39,550 bases of DNA from CAYYHA01 sp964471535 (GCA_964471535.1 CAYYHA010000013.1:1-39550); one strand, 5' to 3'; shown: positions 1-8,918, counted from the first letter of the stretch. A program made the numbers and translations. Notes: generated by a model not told the origin, from the letters alone.

Positions 1-470
1 TCACGCGGGACACCTGGTCGGTGGTCTCGCAGCGACTCGGGCCGGAGGAGATCCCGTGTAGCCTCTGCAGCCGCCTGCGCCGGGGCATCCTCCACCGCTA
101 CTGCATCGAGCACGGCTTCGACAAGCTCGCCTTGGGGCACCACCTGGACGACGCGGTGGAGACCTTCTTCCTCAACCTGTTCTTCGGGGGCCGCTTGGAA
201 GCCTTGAAGCCGGCCACACCGACCCAGGACGGCCGGCTCACCACCATCCGCCCGCTCATCCTCGTGGAGGAGGCGAAGATCCGAGCCTGGGTGCGGTCCG
301 CCGGCCTCTCGCCGGTAGCCTGTCCGGTCTGCGACGGCTACCCCCGAAGCCGCCGGCGAGAGTTGAAGGCGATCTTCGAGACCTTGGGATCGCAGCACCC
401 CGGACTGAAGGACTCGGTCCGCCGGGCCCTCTACCACGGCGATCCCAGCGAGCAAGGAGCGCTGCCATGA
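1..470 (+). CDS. ttcA: tRNA 2-thiocytidine synthetase TtcA, C-terminal part (5' end outside window)
   Basis: TtcA is a cytoplasmic iron-sulfur, ATP-dependent enzyme that thiolates cytidine 32 of certain tRNAs. The frame is already open at base 3 with no start in the window, so the N-terminal half with the PP-loop ATP site is missing. What remains carries the family's CSLCSRLRRG motif (Cys codons near 57 and 66), then GHHLDDAVETFFLN, IRPLI and a second Cys pair, ACPVC, where E. coli TtcA has its third cluster cysteine in IPCNLC. The spacing fits TtcA rather than TilS, which lacks these cysteines. The TGA stop overlaps the next start by 4 bases (ATGA), so the AIM24 gene is probably translationally coupled. 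Family assignment is firm; the substrate is inferred from the family. Confidence 0.9.
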   Translation, partial: TRDTWSVVSQRLGPEEIPCSLCSRLRRGILHRYCIEHGFDKLALGHHLDDAVETFFLNLFFGGRLEALKPATPTQDGRLTTIRPLILVEEAKIRAWVRSAGLSPVACPVCDGYPRSRRRELKAIFETLGSQHPGLKDSVRRALYHGDPSEQGALP

Positions 471-1207
471 GCGACGAGACGGCCCTCGGTGCCTTGCTGC
501 GCCTCGAAGAAGAGGCGCTGGCCGAGTACTGCGCCGAGGTGGAAATCAGTGGGGTCATCGCCCAGTCGGTGCGCCTGAAGCTGCGGCGAGGTCAGAGCCT
601 CTGGGCTTCCCATGGCTCCATCCTCTGCTACGACGAAGGCATCGAATGGACGCTGCGCGTGCCCGGAGGTCTGGGGAAGGCGGTGAGCCGGGCCTTCGCC
701 GGCGAGGGCATCGCTCTCGTCCACATCGAAGCGCGCCGCGAGGGGGCAGAGGTGGTGCTCACCGCCAACCAGCCGGGTCGGCTGGCCACCTGGGATCTCT
801 CGCGGGGGCCCATCGTCTGCACCCGCGGCTCCTTCGTCGCCGCGCTGGGCGACGTGGACATCGACGTGACCGTGGCGCGGCGCGCCGGTGCCGCCCTCTT
901 CGGGGGTGCGGGGCTGTTCATGCAGCGCCTCTCGGGGCGGGGGATCGTCTTCGTCCACGGCGCGGGGGACTTCGTGGAGAAGCAGCTCGCCGCGGGGGAG
1001 AAGGTGCTCGTCTCTACGGGGAATCTCGCGCTGTTCTCCGCCGGCGTGGACTACGACGTCCGTGGAGTCGGTGGCTGCCGGAAGGTCCTCTTCGGAGGAG
1101 AGGGCCTGTTCATGACCGAGCTGACGGGACCTGGTTGGGTAATGATGCAGACGCTGAAGAAGCTTCCACCGGCCCGGCAGGGCCGGCGCGGAGGACACGC
1201 GACATGA
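467..1207 (+). CDS. AIM24 family protein
   Basis: This 246-residue protein resembles the AIM24/TIGR00266 family, which folds like a TRAP RNA-binding barrel and has no settled bacterial function. Two internally related stretches stand out: FGGAGLFMQRLSGRG (about residues 145-159) and FGGEGLFMTELTGPG (about 209-223). The second follows VSTGNLALFSAGVDYDVRGV (183-202), a typical AIM24 block. There is no signal peptide or membrane segment, so it should be cytoplasmic. The ATG at 467 overlaps the ttcA stop, and its own TGA overlaps the next ATG at 1204, so three genes form one tightly coupled operon. Whether the protein takes part in tRNA thiolation is unknown; the link is only positional. Confidence 0.85.
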   Translation: MSDETALGALLRLEEEALAEYCAEVEISGVIAQSVRLKLRRGQSLWASHGSILCYDEGIEWTLRVPGGLGKAVSRAFAGEGIALVHIEARREGAEVVLTANQPGRLATWDLSRGPIVCTRGSFVAALGDVDIDVTVARRAGAALFGGAGLFMQRLSGRGIVFVHGAGDFVEKQLAAGEKVLVSTGNLALFSAGVDYDVRGVGGCRKVLFGGEGLFMTELTGPGWVMMQTLKKLPPARQGRRGGHAT

Positions 1208-1470
1208 GTAAGGCACACACAGCGCTCCGGCCTGCGGCCGGCGATGGCGACCGGGCGCGCGGTGCAGCGAGCCTCGTCGTCGACGGAAACCTCATCGTCG
1301 AGGGCGATCTCGCCGCGCCGGGCGACGTGGTCGTACGCGGAGACGTCACGGTCTCCGGCGACCTACGCATCGGCGGCCACCTCGAGGTGCAGGGCAACGT
1401 CGAGGTGCGCGGCGACCTCGAGGTCGGTGGCGCGGAAGAAGTCCCCTCGGGGGACGACGACGCAGGGTGA
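1204..1470 (+). CDS. Small hexapeptide-repeat beta-solenoid protein (bactofilin-like repeats)
   Basis: An 88-residue protein starting at the ATG that overlaps the AIM24 stop (ATGA). After about 20 residues of variable N-terminus it consists almost wholly of six-residue repeats of the type V-x-G-D-L/V (LVVDGNLIVEGDL, VVVRGDVTVSGDL, LEVQGNVEVRGDL and so on, about residues 22-76), then an acidic tail. This pattern forms right-handed beta-helices, as in bactofilins and polymer-forming cytoskeletal proteins, but the protein is shorter than a usual bactofilin and holds only about nine rungs. It has no signal peptide or transmembrane helix. A longer in-frame reading upstream (from 646) would overlap AIM24 completely and looks like shadow coding. 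It could be a small polymer-forming scaffold; its function is unknown. Confidence 0.65.
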   Translation: MSKAHTALRPAAGDGDRARGAASLVVDGNLIVEGDLAAPGDVVVRGDVTVSGDLRIGGHLEVQGNVEVRGDLEVGGAEEVPSGDDDAG

Positions 1471-1510
1471 GCCAGACCGGTGGCGGCGGAGCAGAGCGGC
1501 ACGCCCCAAG

Positions 1511-1527
1511 GCGGGCACTCCGCCCGC
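1511..1527 (+). terminator. Weak hairpin after the ttcA-AIM24-solenoid operon
   Basis: A perfect 6-bp stem, GCGGGC (1511-1516) and GCCCGC (1522-1527) with a 5-base loop, lies 40 bases after the solenoid stop in the 1471-1599 gap. No T-tract follows, so it is at best a weak or Rho-assisted terminator. I see nothing else in this gap except the ribosome-binding site of the next gene. Confidence 0.25.
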
Positions 1528-1599
1528 ACCGCCCGGTGGTGAATGCGCCGGCCCGGACCCGCGTCCGATGCTGGCCCGATGCCCGTTGGAGAGCATGCG

Positions 1600-2622
1600 A
1601 TGCACCTGCTTTCTTGGAAGCTTCTCTTCCTGATCCTCACCTCGCTGCCGCTTGCTTGCACCGGCGGCGCCTGCACCCGACCCGACCAGGGACCGGCTTC
1701 GGACGGAACCCGCGCAGCAAAAAGGCCCACCGAGGCTGCGAAGGATGGCGCCCGTGCCCCGAACCCACCGGAGGCGCCGCCGCGAGAGGCCGCCGCTCCG
1801 GCCACGGGCGCCGCCGAAGGTGGAAGCGCCGCGGCCACCCGTTTCGACCCGCTCGCGGCACCCGATGAGGCGCTTTGCACCGACCCCTGCCTCCTCCTCA
1901 CCCGCTACAGCATCGTCGACCTCTACCTCCATCGGGTGAAGGGGCTTTGCGGCAAGACCGACGAATGGGACGAAGCGGTGCCTTTCGACGAGATCGACCG
2001 GTGCGAGCAGTATGACGACCACCGCAACTGCATCTTCGCCGCCCATGGCTACATCTTCAAGAAGCCCCAGTGGAAGCAGCGCTTCGAGAAGACGCCCTGG
2101 TACCGGCCAAGCCCCAGCTTCGATCCGAAGCAGCTACGTCCGCTCGAACGGCGCAACGTAGAGCTGCTCCGAAAAGCCGCCCAGCGGTGTCGCAAAGCAG
2201 TCGAGGTCCCGGAGGAAGATGTCCGCTTCGTACGGCGCTACTTCGAGGCGCTCCACAGGGGAGAACCCATCCTCCCCACCGAGGGGTTTACCCTGGATTT
2301 TCGGGAGGCCTCCAGGGAGGTGGTTCTGGAAACCCTCAGAAAGATGGAGCTTCGGCCCTACACCCAGATCAGTGGGTGCCGCAGCGCGTCCGAGAAATGC
2401 CCGGTCCCCCGGCATATCCTCGTCCATTTCGTGCTCAGCCCCATCTGCGACCAGGTGGAGCAAATCTGCTATCCGCCGGAGGAAGCGGAGGACCCTTACG
2501 AGGAAACGGGCCCATGCGGCTGGATGCAGCCCACGGACAACTGTGGACTGGGGGACTTCGTGAGCTTCGATTTTTCCGAAGACGGTAAACTCCAGAAGGT
2601 GGAGACATGGCACGCCGATTGA
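1600..2622 (+). CDS. Lipoprotein with YARHG domain
   Basis: The ATG at 1600 was chosen because GGAGAG (1588-1593) lies six bases upstream and the protein then begins with a clean lipoprotein signal, MHLLSWKLLFLILTSLPLAC, with Cys20 as the lipidated residue. An earlier in-frame ATG at 1543 would bury this signal. Residues about 21-88 are an Ala/Pro/Glu-rich linker. A Cys-rich mature domain follows, holding a YARHG-like motif (about 139-192): CIFAAHGYIFKKPQW, then FEKTPWYRP and LERRNVELL. YARHG domains occur in extracellular bacterial proteins and their ligand is unknown. The C-terminal part (about 200-340) has paired cysteines, probably disulfides, and no family I recognise. It stands alone, convergent with the interrupted Cys-rich gene at 2701-3537. 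Confidence 0.8.
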   Translation: MHLLSWKLLFLILTSLPLACTGGACTRPDQGPASDGTRAAKRPTEAAKDGARAPNPPEAPPREAAAPATGAAEGGSAAATRFDPLAAPDEALCTDPCLLLTRYSIVDLYLHRVKGLCGKTDEWDEAVPFDEIDRCEQYDDHRNCIFAAHGYIFKKPQWKQRFEKTPWYRPSPSFDPKQLRPLERRNVELLRKAAQRCRKAVEVPEEDVRFVRRYFEALHRGEPILPTEGFTLDFREASREVVLETLRKMELRPYTQISGCRSASEKCPVPRHILVHFVLSPICDQVEQICYPPEEAEDPYEETGPCGWMQPTDNCGLGDFVSFDFSEDGKLQKVETWHAD

Positions 2623-2700
2623 GCGGCGTGCTGGAAGGGCCTCGGGCGGCCTAGGGTCCACCTGCACCGCCCAGCCGCATGGGCTCCGATCCGCTCCCGC

Positions 2701-3537
2701 CTAGTTTTCACACTTGTTCTGCCGGCACAGGGGCTTGTCAGCGGGGCAGTCCGCATTGCTCCGGCACGCCTCGCACTGGAAGGCGACGCAGACGGGCTTG
2801 TCGGCGTCGCGGGTGCAGTGGGCGTCGGTGGCGCACTCCCGGCAGCGGCCCGCGGAGGTGTCGCAGTAGGGGGTATCCCCGCCGCACTGTGCATCGCTCG
2901 TGCACTCGGGCACCATGCACTCGAGGTCGGGGCCACAGGTTCCACCGGCGCCGCAGTCGGTGTTCTGGATGCACTCGGTGCACTCGCCGTCCACGCAGTA
3001 GGGCTTCGCCGCGCCACAGTCGCCGTCGGCCCTGCACTCGCGGCAGCGGTACTCATGCGTGCAGAACGGCTTCGTCGCCGGGCAGTCCGAGTCCACCGCA
3101 CACTCGACGCAGAGCTTTCGGTCGGGGTGGCAGAGCTTGCCGGGACAGTCTCCGTTTCCGTCGCAGGCGGGACGGCACTCTCCTTTGGGATCGCAGATCG
3201 GCGCAGCGGCACCGCAGTCTCCATCGCTGCGACACTCGGCACACTGTCCGTCGCTGCGGCAGAACGGCTCGCTCGTTGGACAGTCGGCGTCGCTGGCACA
3301 CTGGGCGCAGAAGCCGCTGGAGGCGCAGACGGCGGCGCACTAGGCGTCGTCGGTGCAGGCGACGCACTGGCCCGCATCGTTGCATAGGGGCGTCTGCCCC
3401 CCGCACTCGCTCGCATCGGTGCAGGTGGCCCCAAGCCCCACCGAGTGGCCGGGCCGGCGCCCGTCGGCGTCGCTGGAACAGCCGGCAGCAAAGGTCAGGA
3501 CGCCGCCCGACACGAGCAGGACAGACAGGGATCGCAT
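2701..3537 (-). pseudogene. Cys-rich repeat lipoprotein interrupted by one in-frame TAG
   Basis: Reading from the ATG at 3537 gives a lipoprotein signal (MRSLSVLLVSGGVLTFAAGC) and then Cys-rich repeats of the form CxxDxxCxxxxPxC. The frame stops at a TAG (3340-3342) after CVACTDDA, yet the same frame continues without shift for another 212 codons of the same repeat to a TAG at 2701. At the stop the repeat reads DDA-stop-C; a copy further on reads SDAQC, so the codon was probably CAG (Gln) changed by one base. Intact length would be 278 residues. Reading from 3337 on, every repeat keeps its cysteines, so the damage is recent, a sequencing error, or tolerated readthrough. The gene starts 4 bases after the stop of the PKD/propeller gene and has GAGG upstream. 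Repeats of this kind are common in myxobacterial surface lipoproteins of unknown function. Confidence 0.75.
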
Positions 3538-3541
3538 GGGT

Positions 3542-6500
3542 TCACCATCCTCGGTAGAAGCTAAGGCCCGTGGGATGGCCGACCCACTTGGTGTGATCCG
3601 GCTCCACGAAGACGCTTCGGCAGTCGTTGCTCAAGAGGCCGTCGGCCGTGGTGATGTTCACGACCGATCCCAGGCTCGCATCGATGCGACCGAGGCCACC
3701 CGCGGTCGCCGCCCACACGACCTCCCGGTCGAGGCCGGTGATGTTCACGACGTCGACGGCGACATCGCGTACGTTGTTGGAGCCCAGGCCGTCCGCCGTG
3801 GTGAAGTTCGTGATCACGTCCCCGGTCGCCTGGCGCACGAGGTGGCTCACCCCGCCGGCAGTTGCGAAGTAGACCTCACCGGACGGGGCGAGCGCCACGG
3901 CCCGCACGTCGTTGCTCGCAAGACCATCCGTCGTGTCGTAGGTGGTGAAGACGAAGAGGCTGCGATTGTTCACTTCGGGAGGGGGTGGTGGGACCAGGAG
4001 GCTCACCCCGCGGTCGGTGGCGATCCACACCTCACCGGTGGCGGCATCGTAGACGAGGTCACGCACCTTGTTTCCAGCGAGGCCGTCTCCACCTCCGTCG
4101 CCTCTGCAGAAGCGACGGTGCTGCCCGGTGGCCCAGTTGGAGACCATCATGCAGTCCGCGGTACCCACGAGGGTGCGACCGTCGGGCAGCTCGAGCAGCG
4201 CCTGCATCCGACTGGTCTCGAGCGCCAGATCGCCATCGAAGTAATTGGTGCACCCGGTCATGTCCGGCGCACAGCCAACTGCGAGTCCACTGCTGGTCGC
4301 CACCATCACCGTCCCATCCGACAGGAAGAGGATGTCGTTGATCTGGTTGCTGGGCAGCGTGGAGTTCTGCGTCGTGTACAGGGCGATCGCCTGACCCGTC
4401 ATCGGATCGTAGACGGCGATTCCGGCATTCGTAGCGACGTAGTAGTTGCCCGTCGCGGGATCGACGAAGACCCCATTCACCTGGGTCCCGGTCACCAAGG
4501 TCGTCACGAGAGGCGAACCATCGGTCACATAGACCACGATGCTGTCGGTCACCGTCTCGCCCGCCGAATCGGTCACCGATGCATGGATCACGTGCTTTCC
4601 AGGCGGCAGCGAGAGGCTCGTCGAGCCTCCGGTCGCAAAGTCGCCGGTGGCGCTCGTCCACCACTGGATGTTCGGCGTCAGATCTCCGTCCTCGGGATCG
4701 CTGGCCGTCGCGGTGAAGGAGATGGTGTCCGTGGTCAGGAAGCTCGCGCCGTCGTTGGGTGCAGTGATCGTGACCGTCGGTGGACTGCTGATCCACAACT
4801 CGATGCTGTCGGTGCCCGTATTCCCCTGGCTGTCGGTAGCGGTCAGGGTGATGATGTGTCGGCCCGTAGAAAGCGTCGTCGAAAAGGCGTTGCCAGTCCC
4901 GATCTGACCGTCCACATCGCTCGTCCACACCAGGGACGCACCGTTCAGGGGGCCGTCTTCGGTGTCACAGGCCTCGCCACCGAACGCAACCGGAACCCCG
5001 GGCCGGCGGATCTCTCCGCTTCCCGGGTGCAGGATCACCGCAACCGGCGAGTCGATGGTCACCGTGACCTGCGCGGTGCCCGTCTTCCCCTGGGCATCGG
5101 TGACCGTGCAGGTCAGCACATGGGTTCCCGACACACTGGGCGCCCAGTTGAGGGTACTTCCCGTCCCGAGGACCCCTTCGCGGTCCGACTCCCAGGTGTA
5201 GGCAAGGGGCTGGCCCTCGGGGTCGGTGCCGCTGCAGGCGAGCGCAACGCGCTGGCAGGCCGGGACCGTGCTCATGTCGGCGGGCGCCGTGATCGCCGCG
5301 GTCGGCGGCTCGTTGAAGACCACGGTCACGGTGATCGATGCACAGCCCTGCAGCGTGGGATCGGTGGTGTCGGTGGCGCAGACTTCGATGGTGTGCGTCC
5401 CGACGGTCACCAGCGCATTGGTCACGCTGGCACCAAAGCCCAGCGATCCCTGCAGGTCGCTGGTCCAGACGATGTCCGTGTTGGGGATGGGGCCCGTGCC
5501 GTCGGGATCGGTGCACGAGGCGCCGAAGGTGACCGTACTGCCTTCGGGGAAGCTCGCCCCATCGGGAGGCGTCTGGATCACGCACACCGGTGGCAGGTTG
5601 GTGACCACGTGGACGGTGATCGAGGCCCGGGCGGTGGCGCCCTGCGAATCGGTGGCAACGAGCTCCACCAGGTGGTCCCCGTCGGGGAGCACGGTCTGCA
5701 CCGTCCCCCCGAACCCGATCGACATCCCGCTGGCGAACCACTCGAGGCTGGTGCCGGTGAGCGGACCGTCCTCGGGGTCCGTCGCGGTGCCGGTGAAGGC
5801 GATCGAGGAGCCCGACAGGAAGTAGGAGCCGTCGGCGGGGCTCTGGATGACGACCTCCGGAGCGAAGTTGTCCAGCACCTCGATGCTCACGCTGGCGCTG
5901 CCCGTATTTCCACTCGAGTCGGTGGCGGTGCAGGTGATGGTGTGGGTGCCCGCGCTGGCCAGCCCCGTGCGCACCGTGGCACCGATGCCGATCTGACCGT
6001 CGAGGTCACTGGTCCACACAATGTCGCCGTTGGGGATGGGACCATCCTCGGGGTCGACCGCCGTGCACTCGAAGGCAATGGTCTCTCCGCGCGAGTACTG
6101 CGCGCCGTCGGCGGGTGAGACGATGGACACCTCCGGTGGCAGATCGCTCATCACCTGGATCTGAATGCTCGCCGAAGCCGTGGCGCCAGCGGAGTCGGTG
6201 GCGGTCAGGGTAATGGTGTGCGCACCGGCGGTGGCCAGGGCCGTGGTCACCGACTCCCCGCTGCCCAGATCGCCGTCCACGTCGCTCGACCAGGTGAGCG
6301 CCGTACCGGTGAGCGGGCCGTCCTCGGCATCCGTTGCACTCCCCGTGAAGACGACGGGGTCACCCAGCTTCACCGCCGATCCGTCGGAGGGCGATTCAAT
6401 GGTGACCACCGGCGGTGTGTTGGCGACCACCGTCACGGTGATGCTTGCCGATGCGGACTTCCCCTGGCTGTCGGTCGCGGTCAGGGTGATGGTGTGCGCA

Positions 6501-6787
6501 CCTTCGGTCGCGAGCGCGACCTCGATGGAGAGCCCGGTTCCCAGATCTCCCTCGACGTCGCTCGTCCAGGTGACCGAATCGCCGTCGAGCGCGCCATCCT
6601 CGGGATCGGTGGCGGTGCCGACGAAGCGCACCGGCGCCCCGGCCACGAGGGTCGCGCCATCCTCGGGCTCGGTAATGGCGACCTCCGGTGCCTTGTTTCC
6701 CTTCGTGGTGTCGCTGTCGCTGGGCGCGCAGTCGCACGCCGAAGCGACCAGGCTGACGAGTAGCAGTCCAAGCGCTGCATTCCGCAT
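3542..6787 (-). CDS. Lipoprotein with eight Ig/PKD-like repeats and a C-terminal beta-propeller
   Basis: A 1081-residue exported protein. The ATG at 6787 is preceded by GGGGAGGG at about five bases and gives a signal, MRNAALGLLLVSLVASAC; an upstream in-frame ATG at 6835 would sit inside the previous gene. Eight repeats of about 90 residues follow, each opening like PPxVxIxxPxDG and carrying ATDPEDGxL, WTSDxDGxLG and GxHTITLTATDSxG, as in PKD/cadherin-like Ig folds. The last 300 residues hold short repeats (GEVWIATDRGVSLL, GEVYFATAGGVSHL, VVWAATAGGLGRI) like the Reg_prop propellers of hybrid sensor proteins, but there is no kinase or membrane output. It is a paralogue of the gene just upstream (16-base gap) and lies 4 bases before the interrupted Cys-rich gene. 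A surface adhesion or sensing role is inferred. Confidence 0.85.
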   Translation of the reverse strand: MRNAALGLLLVSLVASACDCAPSDSDTTKGNKAPEVAITEPEDGATLVAGAPVRFVGTATDPEDGALDGDSVTWTSDVEGDLGTGLSIEVALATEGAHTITLTATDSQGKSASASITVTVVANTPPVVTIESPSDGSAVKLGDPVVFTGSATDAEDGPLTGTALTWSSDVDGDLGSGESVTTALATAGAHTITLTATDSAGATASASIQIQVMSDLPPEVSIVSPADGAQYSRGETIAFECTAVDPEDGPIPNGDIVWTSDLDGQIGIGATVRTGLASAGTHTITCTATDSSGNTGSASVSIEVLDNFAPEVVIQSPADGSYFLSGSSIAFTGTATDPEDGPLTGTSLEWFASGMSIGFGGTVQTVLPDGDHLVELVATDSQGATARASITVHVVTNLPPVCVIQTPPDGASFPEGSTVTFGASCTDPDGTGPIPNTDIVWTSDLQGSLGFGASVTNALVTVGTHTIEVCATDTTDPTLQGCASITVTVVFNEPPTAAITAPADMSTVPACQRVALACSGTDPEGQPLAYTWESDREGVLGTGSTLNWAPSVSGTHVLTCTVTDAQGKTGTAQVTVTIDSPVAVILHPGSGEIRRPGVPVAFGGEACDTEDGPLNGASLVWTSDVDGQIGTGNAFSTTLSTGRHIITLTATDSQGNTGTDSIELWISSPPTVTITAPNDGASFLTTDTISFTATASDPEDGDLTPNIQWWTSATGDFATGGSTSLSLPPGKHVIHASVTDSAGETVTDSIVVYVTDGSPLVTTLVTGTQVNGVFVDPATGNYYVATNAGIAVYDPMTGQAIALYTTQNSTLPSNQINDILFLSDGTVMVATSSGLAVGCAPDMTGCTNYFDGDLALETSRMQALLELPDGRTLVGTADCMMVSNWATGQHRRFCRGDGGGDGLAGNKVRDLVYDAATGEVWIATDRGVSLLVPPPPPEVNNRSLFVFTTYDTTDGLASNDVRAVALAPSGEVYFATAGGVSHLVRQATGDVITNFTTADGLGSNNVRDVAVDVVNITGLDREVVWAATAGGLGRIDASLGSVVNITTADGLLSNDCRSVFVEPDHTKWVGHPTGLSFYRGW

Positions 6788-6803
6788 CGTGTCCCTCCCC
6801 TTG

Positions 6804-8918
6804 CTACTGGCCCCGCCACACGGTGGTGCCCGCATCCGTGGCGAAGTACTTGATGTCCAGCGGGTCCACGTAGGTGCCGTTGACCACGTTGCTGGCGAGC
6901 CCGTCGGCCGTCGTGATCATGAGGAAGCGCTCGATGGCAGGATCGAAGCGGAGGGCTCCGCCCCCATCGGTCCCCCCCCAGACGACGCCCTTCGAATCCA
7001 GATCCAGCGAGAGCACTCTCGGCTCCGAGAGCCCCTGTGCGGTGCCGTAGTTCTGCCACGTGTAGGTCGCGCCGGTGGCGACGAGGTGGCTGATGCCTTG
7101 GTCGTGGCCGACCCACACCTCGCCCCCGCGCGCGGCGACGGCGCGGAGATCCCGATTGGCGAGGTTCGCGTCGGGATACTGCGTGAACTCCCCCGTCGCC
7201 GGGTCGTAGCTGCGCAGGCCCTCCTCGGTGGCCATCCACACGATGCCGCCATCGAGGGCGAGATTCCTCACCAGGTCGGCGCCGTTCCAGTCGCCGCCGT
7301 CGTAGCCACGGGTGTTGCCGCCAGGCTCTACCACGAAGAGGCCTTTCTTCGTCGCCGCCACCACCGTTCCGTCGGCGAGCACGACGACGTCGAGCACCTC
7401 GGTCGTCCCGAGGAGGTCGTCGATGCGGCCGCGGTAGGCGGTGCAGTTTCCGAGATTGCCCGGCGATCCCTGGCACACGGAGAGTCCGTCTTTCGAGCCG
7501 AAGGCGACCACGCCCGCCCCCGAGGCCACGGTCTGGGGCCGCGCCCCCCCGGGCAGGCCCACGTCGCCAGGCCCTACGGTGGCCGAGACGGGGCCCACGT
7601 AGATCCAGCCACCGTCGGTGGCAACCCACACGCCGGCGGGGCCCGGCGCGACGTCGCGGCTCTTGCTGCCGCTGGTCACCTGCTCGCTCAAGGGCGCGCC
7701 GCCCGCGGGCTCCACGTACACGAGCCGGCGATCACGGCCGGTGGCGCCGGCACTGTCGGTGGCCTCGTAGCTGACGACGTACTTGCCGGGCGCCGCCGCC
7801 GGGATGGCGGCGGTGGCGCCTGTGCCCATCGAGCCCTGCGTGGGGCTGCTCCAGCGGCCGCTCGCCGAGAGGTCTCCGTCCTCGGGATCGACGGCGCTGC
7901 CGGTGAAGGTGACGGCCTGGCCTTCGGTGAAGGTCGCCCCGTCGTTTGCCGGCTCGGTGATCGTCACCACCGGCGGCCGATTTGCGGGCACGTATTCGAT
8001 CTCGATCGAATCGGTGACGGTGGTGCCCATCGCATCGGTGAAGCTCGCGGTGATGACATGGGTCCCCGCACTGGCGAGGGCCGTCGTCACGTTCTGGCCG
8101 ATGCCGATCTGCCCATCGATGCTGCTGGACCACACCACCTGGTGCGGCGGCGGATCGCTGGTCAGGACGGTGCTCCGAAACTCGATCGTCGACCCGAGGT
8201 CGAAGCGCTGGCCGGGCATCGGGTGATCGATGCGAATCGCCGGTTCCCCGACGGTGATGCCGATGGTGTCGCTGCCGCTGTCCCCGGTGGCTGGATCGGT
8301 GGCGGTGCAAGTGACCTGGTGGCGCCCGTCGGGGAGGGCCGTGACGACGGTGGCCCCCAGCCCGAACTGCCCCGCCTCGGTGCTCCAGACGATCTCCGCG
8401 TTCTGCACCGGCGTGCCGTTGGAGCGGACGCGGCACTCGAAGGTGATCGAGGTGCCGCTCTGGAAGATGTCGCGATCTCGAGGCCGCGCGATGGTCACTT
8501 CGAGGGGGGGCTGCGCCACCGTGATGTGTACCGAGGCCGAGCCCAGCGTCCCGTCTGCCGCCGTCGCGGTCAGGGTGATGGTGTGGGCCCCTTCGGGCAG
8601 CGCCGTCTGAATCGTGGCTCCGATGCCCAGCTGCCCCGAGACGTCACTCGTCCACCGGAGCGCATCGTTGGGAATCGCCGTCCCGTCCCGGGTGTCCACC
8701 GCCGAGCCTACGAAACGGATGGACTCGCCTGGGGCAAAGTTGTCTCCCTCCTGCGGCTGCTCGATGGTGACCGAGACGAGGCCGTTTCCACCGCCCCCGT
8801 CGCCTCCACCTCCGTCGGGGCTTCCCCCTCCATCCACCCGGCCGCTGGCGTCCTCCCCGCAGGCGAGCAGGAAGAGGATCGAAGCAAAGAGCGCAAGGAG
8901 CAGACTCGATCGTTTCAT
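6804..8918 (-). CDS. Lipoprotein with four Ig/PKD-like repeats and a C-terminal beta-propeller
   Basis: A 704-residue exported protein starting at the ATG at 8918, which has GGGAGG seven bases upstream and a lipoprotein signal (MKRSSLLLALFASILFLLAC). An ATG five codons earlier is less well placed. A Gly/Asp-rich linker leads to four Ig/PKD-like repeats (VSVTIEQPQEG, LEVTIARPRDR, IRIDHPMPGQ, VVTITEPANDG), then Reg_prop-like propeller repeats such as GVWVATDGGWIYVG, IVWMATEEGLRSYD and VVWGGTDGGGALRFD. The architecture and the C-terminal ending (YVDPLDIKYFATDAGTTVWRG) match the 1081-residue neighbour, so the two arose by tandem duplication with change in repeat number. A candidate terminator precedes it, so it may start its own transcript. 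No enzyme motif is visible; a binding role outside the inner membrane is inferred. Confidence 0.85.
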   Translation of the reverse strand: MKRSSLLLALFASILFLLACGEDASGRVDGGGSPDGGGGDGGGGNGLVSVTIEQPQEGDNFAPGESIRFVGSAVDTRDGTAIPNDALRWTSDVSGQLGIGATIQTALPEGAHTITLTATAADGTLGSASVHITVAQPPLEVTIARPRDRDIFQSGTSITFECRVRSNGTPVQNAEIVWSTEAGQFGLGATVVTALPDGRHQVTCTATDPATGDSGSDTIGITVGEPAIRIDHPMPGQRFDLGSTIEFRSTVLTSDPPPHQVVWSSSIDGQIGIGQNVTTALASAGTHVITASFTDAMGTTVTDSIEIEYVPANRPPVVTITEPANDGATFTEGQAVTFTGSAVDPEDGDLSASGRWSSPTQGSMGTGATAAIPAAAPGKYVVSYEATDSAGATGRDRRLVYVEPAGGAPLSEQVTSGSKSRDVAPGPAGVWVATDGGWIYVGPVSATVGPGDVGLPGGARPQTVASGAGVVAFGSKDGLSVCQGSPGNLGNCTAYRGRIDDLLGTTEVLDVVVLADGTVVAATKKGLFVVEPGGNTRGYDGGDWNGADLVRNLALDGGIVWMATEEGLRSYDPATGEFTQYPDANLANRDLRAVAARGGEVWVGHDQGISHLVATGATYTWQNYGTAQGLSEPRVLSLDLDSKGVVWGGTDGGGALRFDPAIERFLMITTADGLASNVVNGTYVDPLDIKYFATDAGTTVWRGQ

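Noticed and set aside
3353..6118. A 921-codon open frame on the plus strand
   Set aside because: Antisense to the repeat lipoprotein; its regular Gly/Arg/Asp pattern simply mirrors the Ig repeats.
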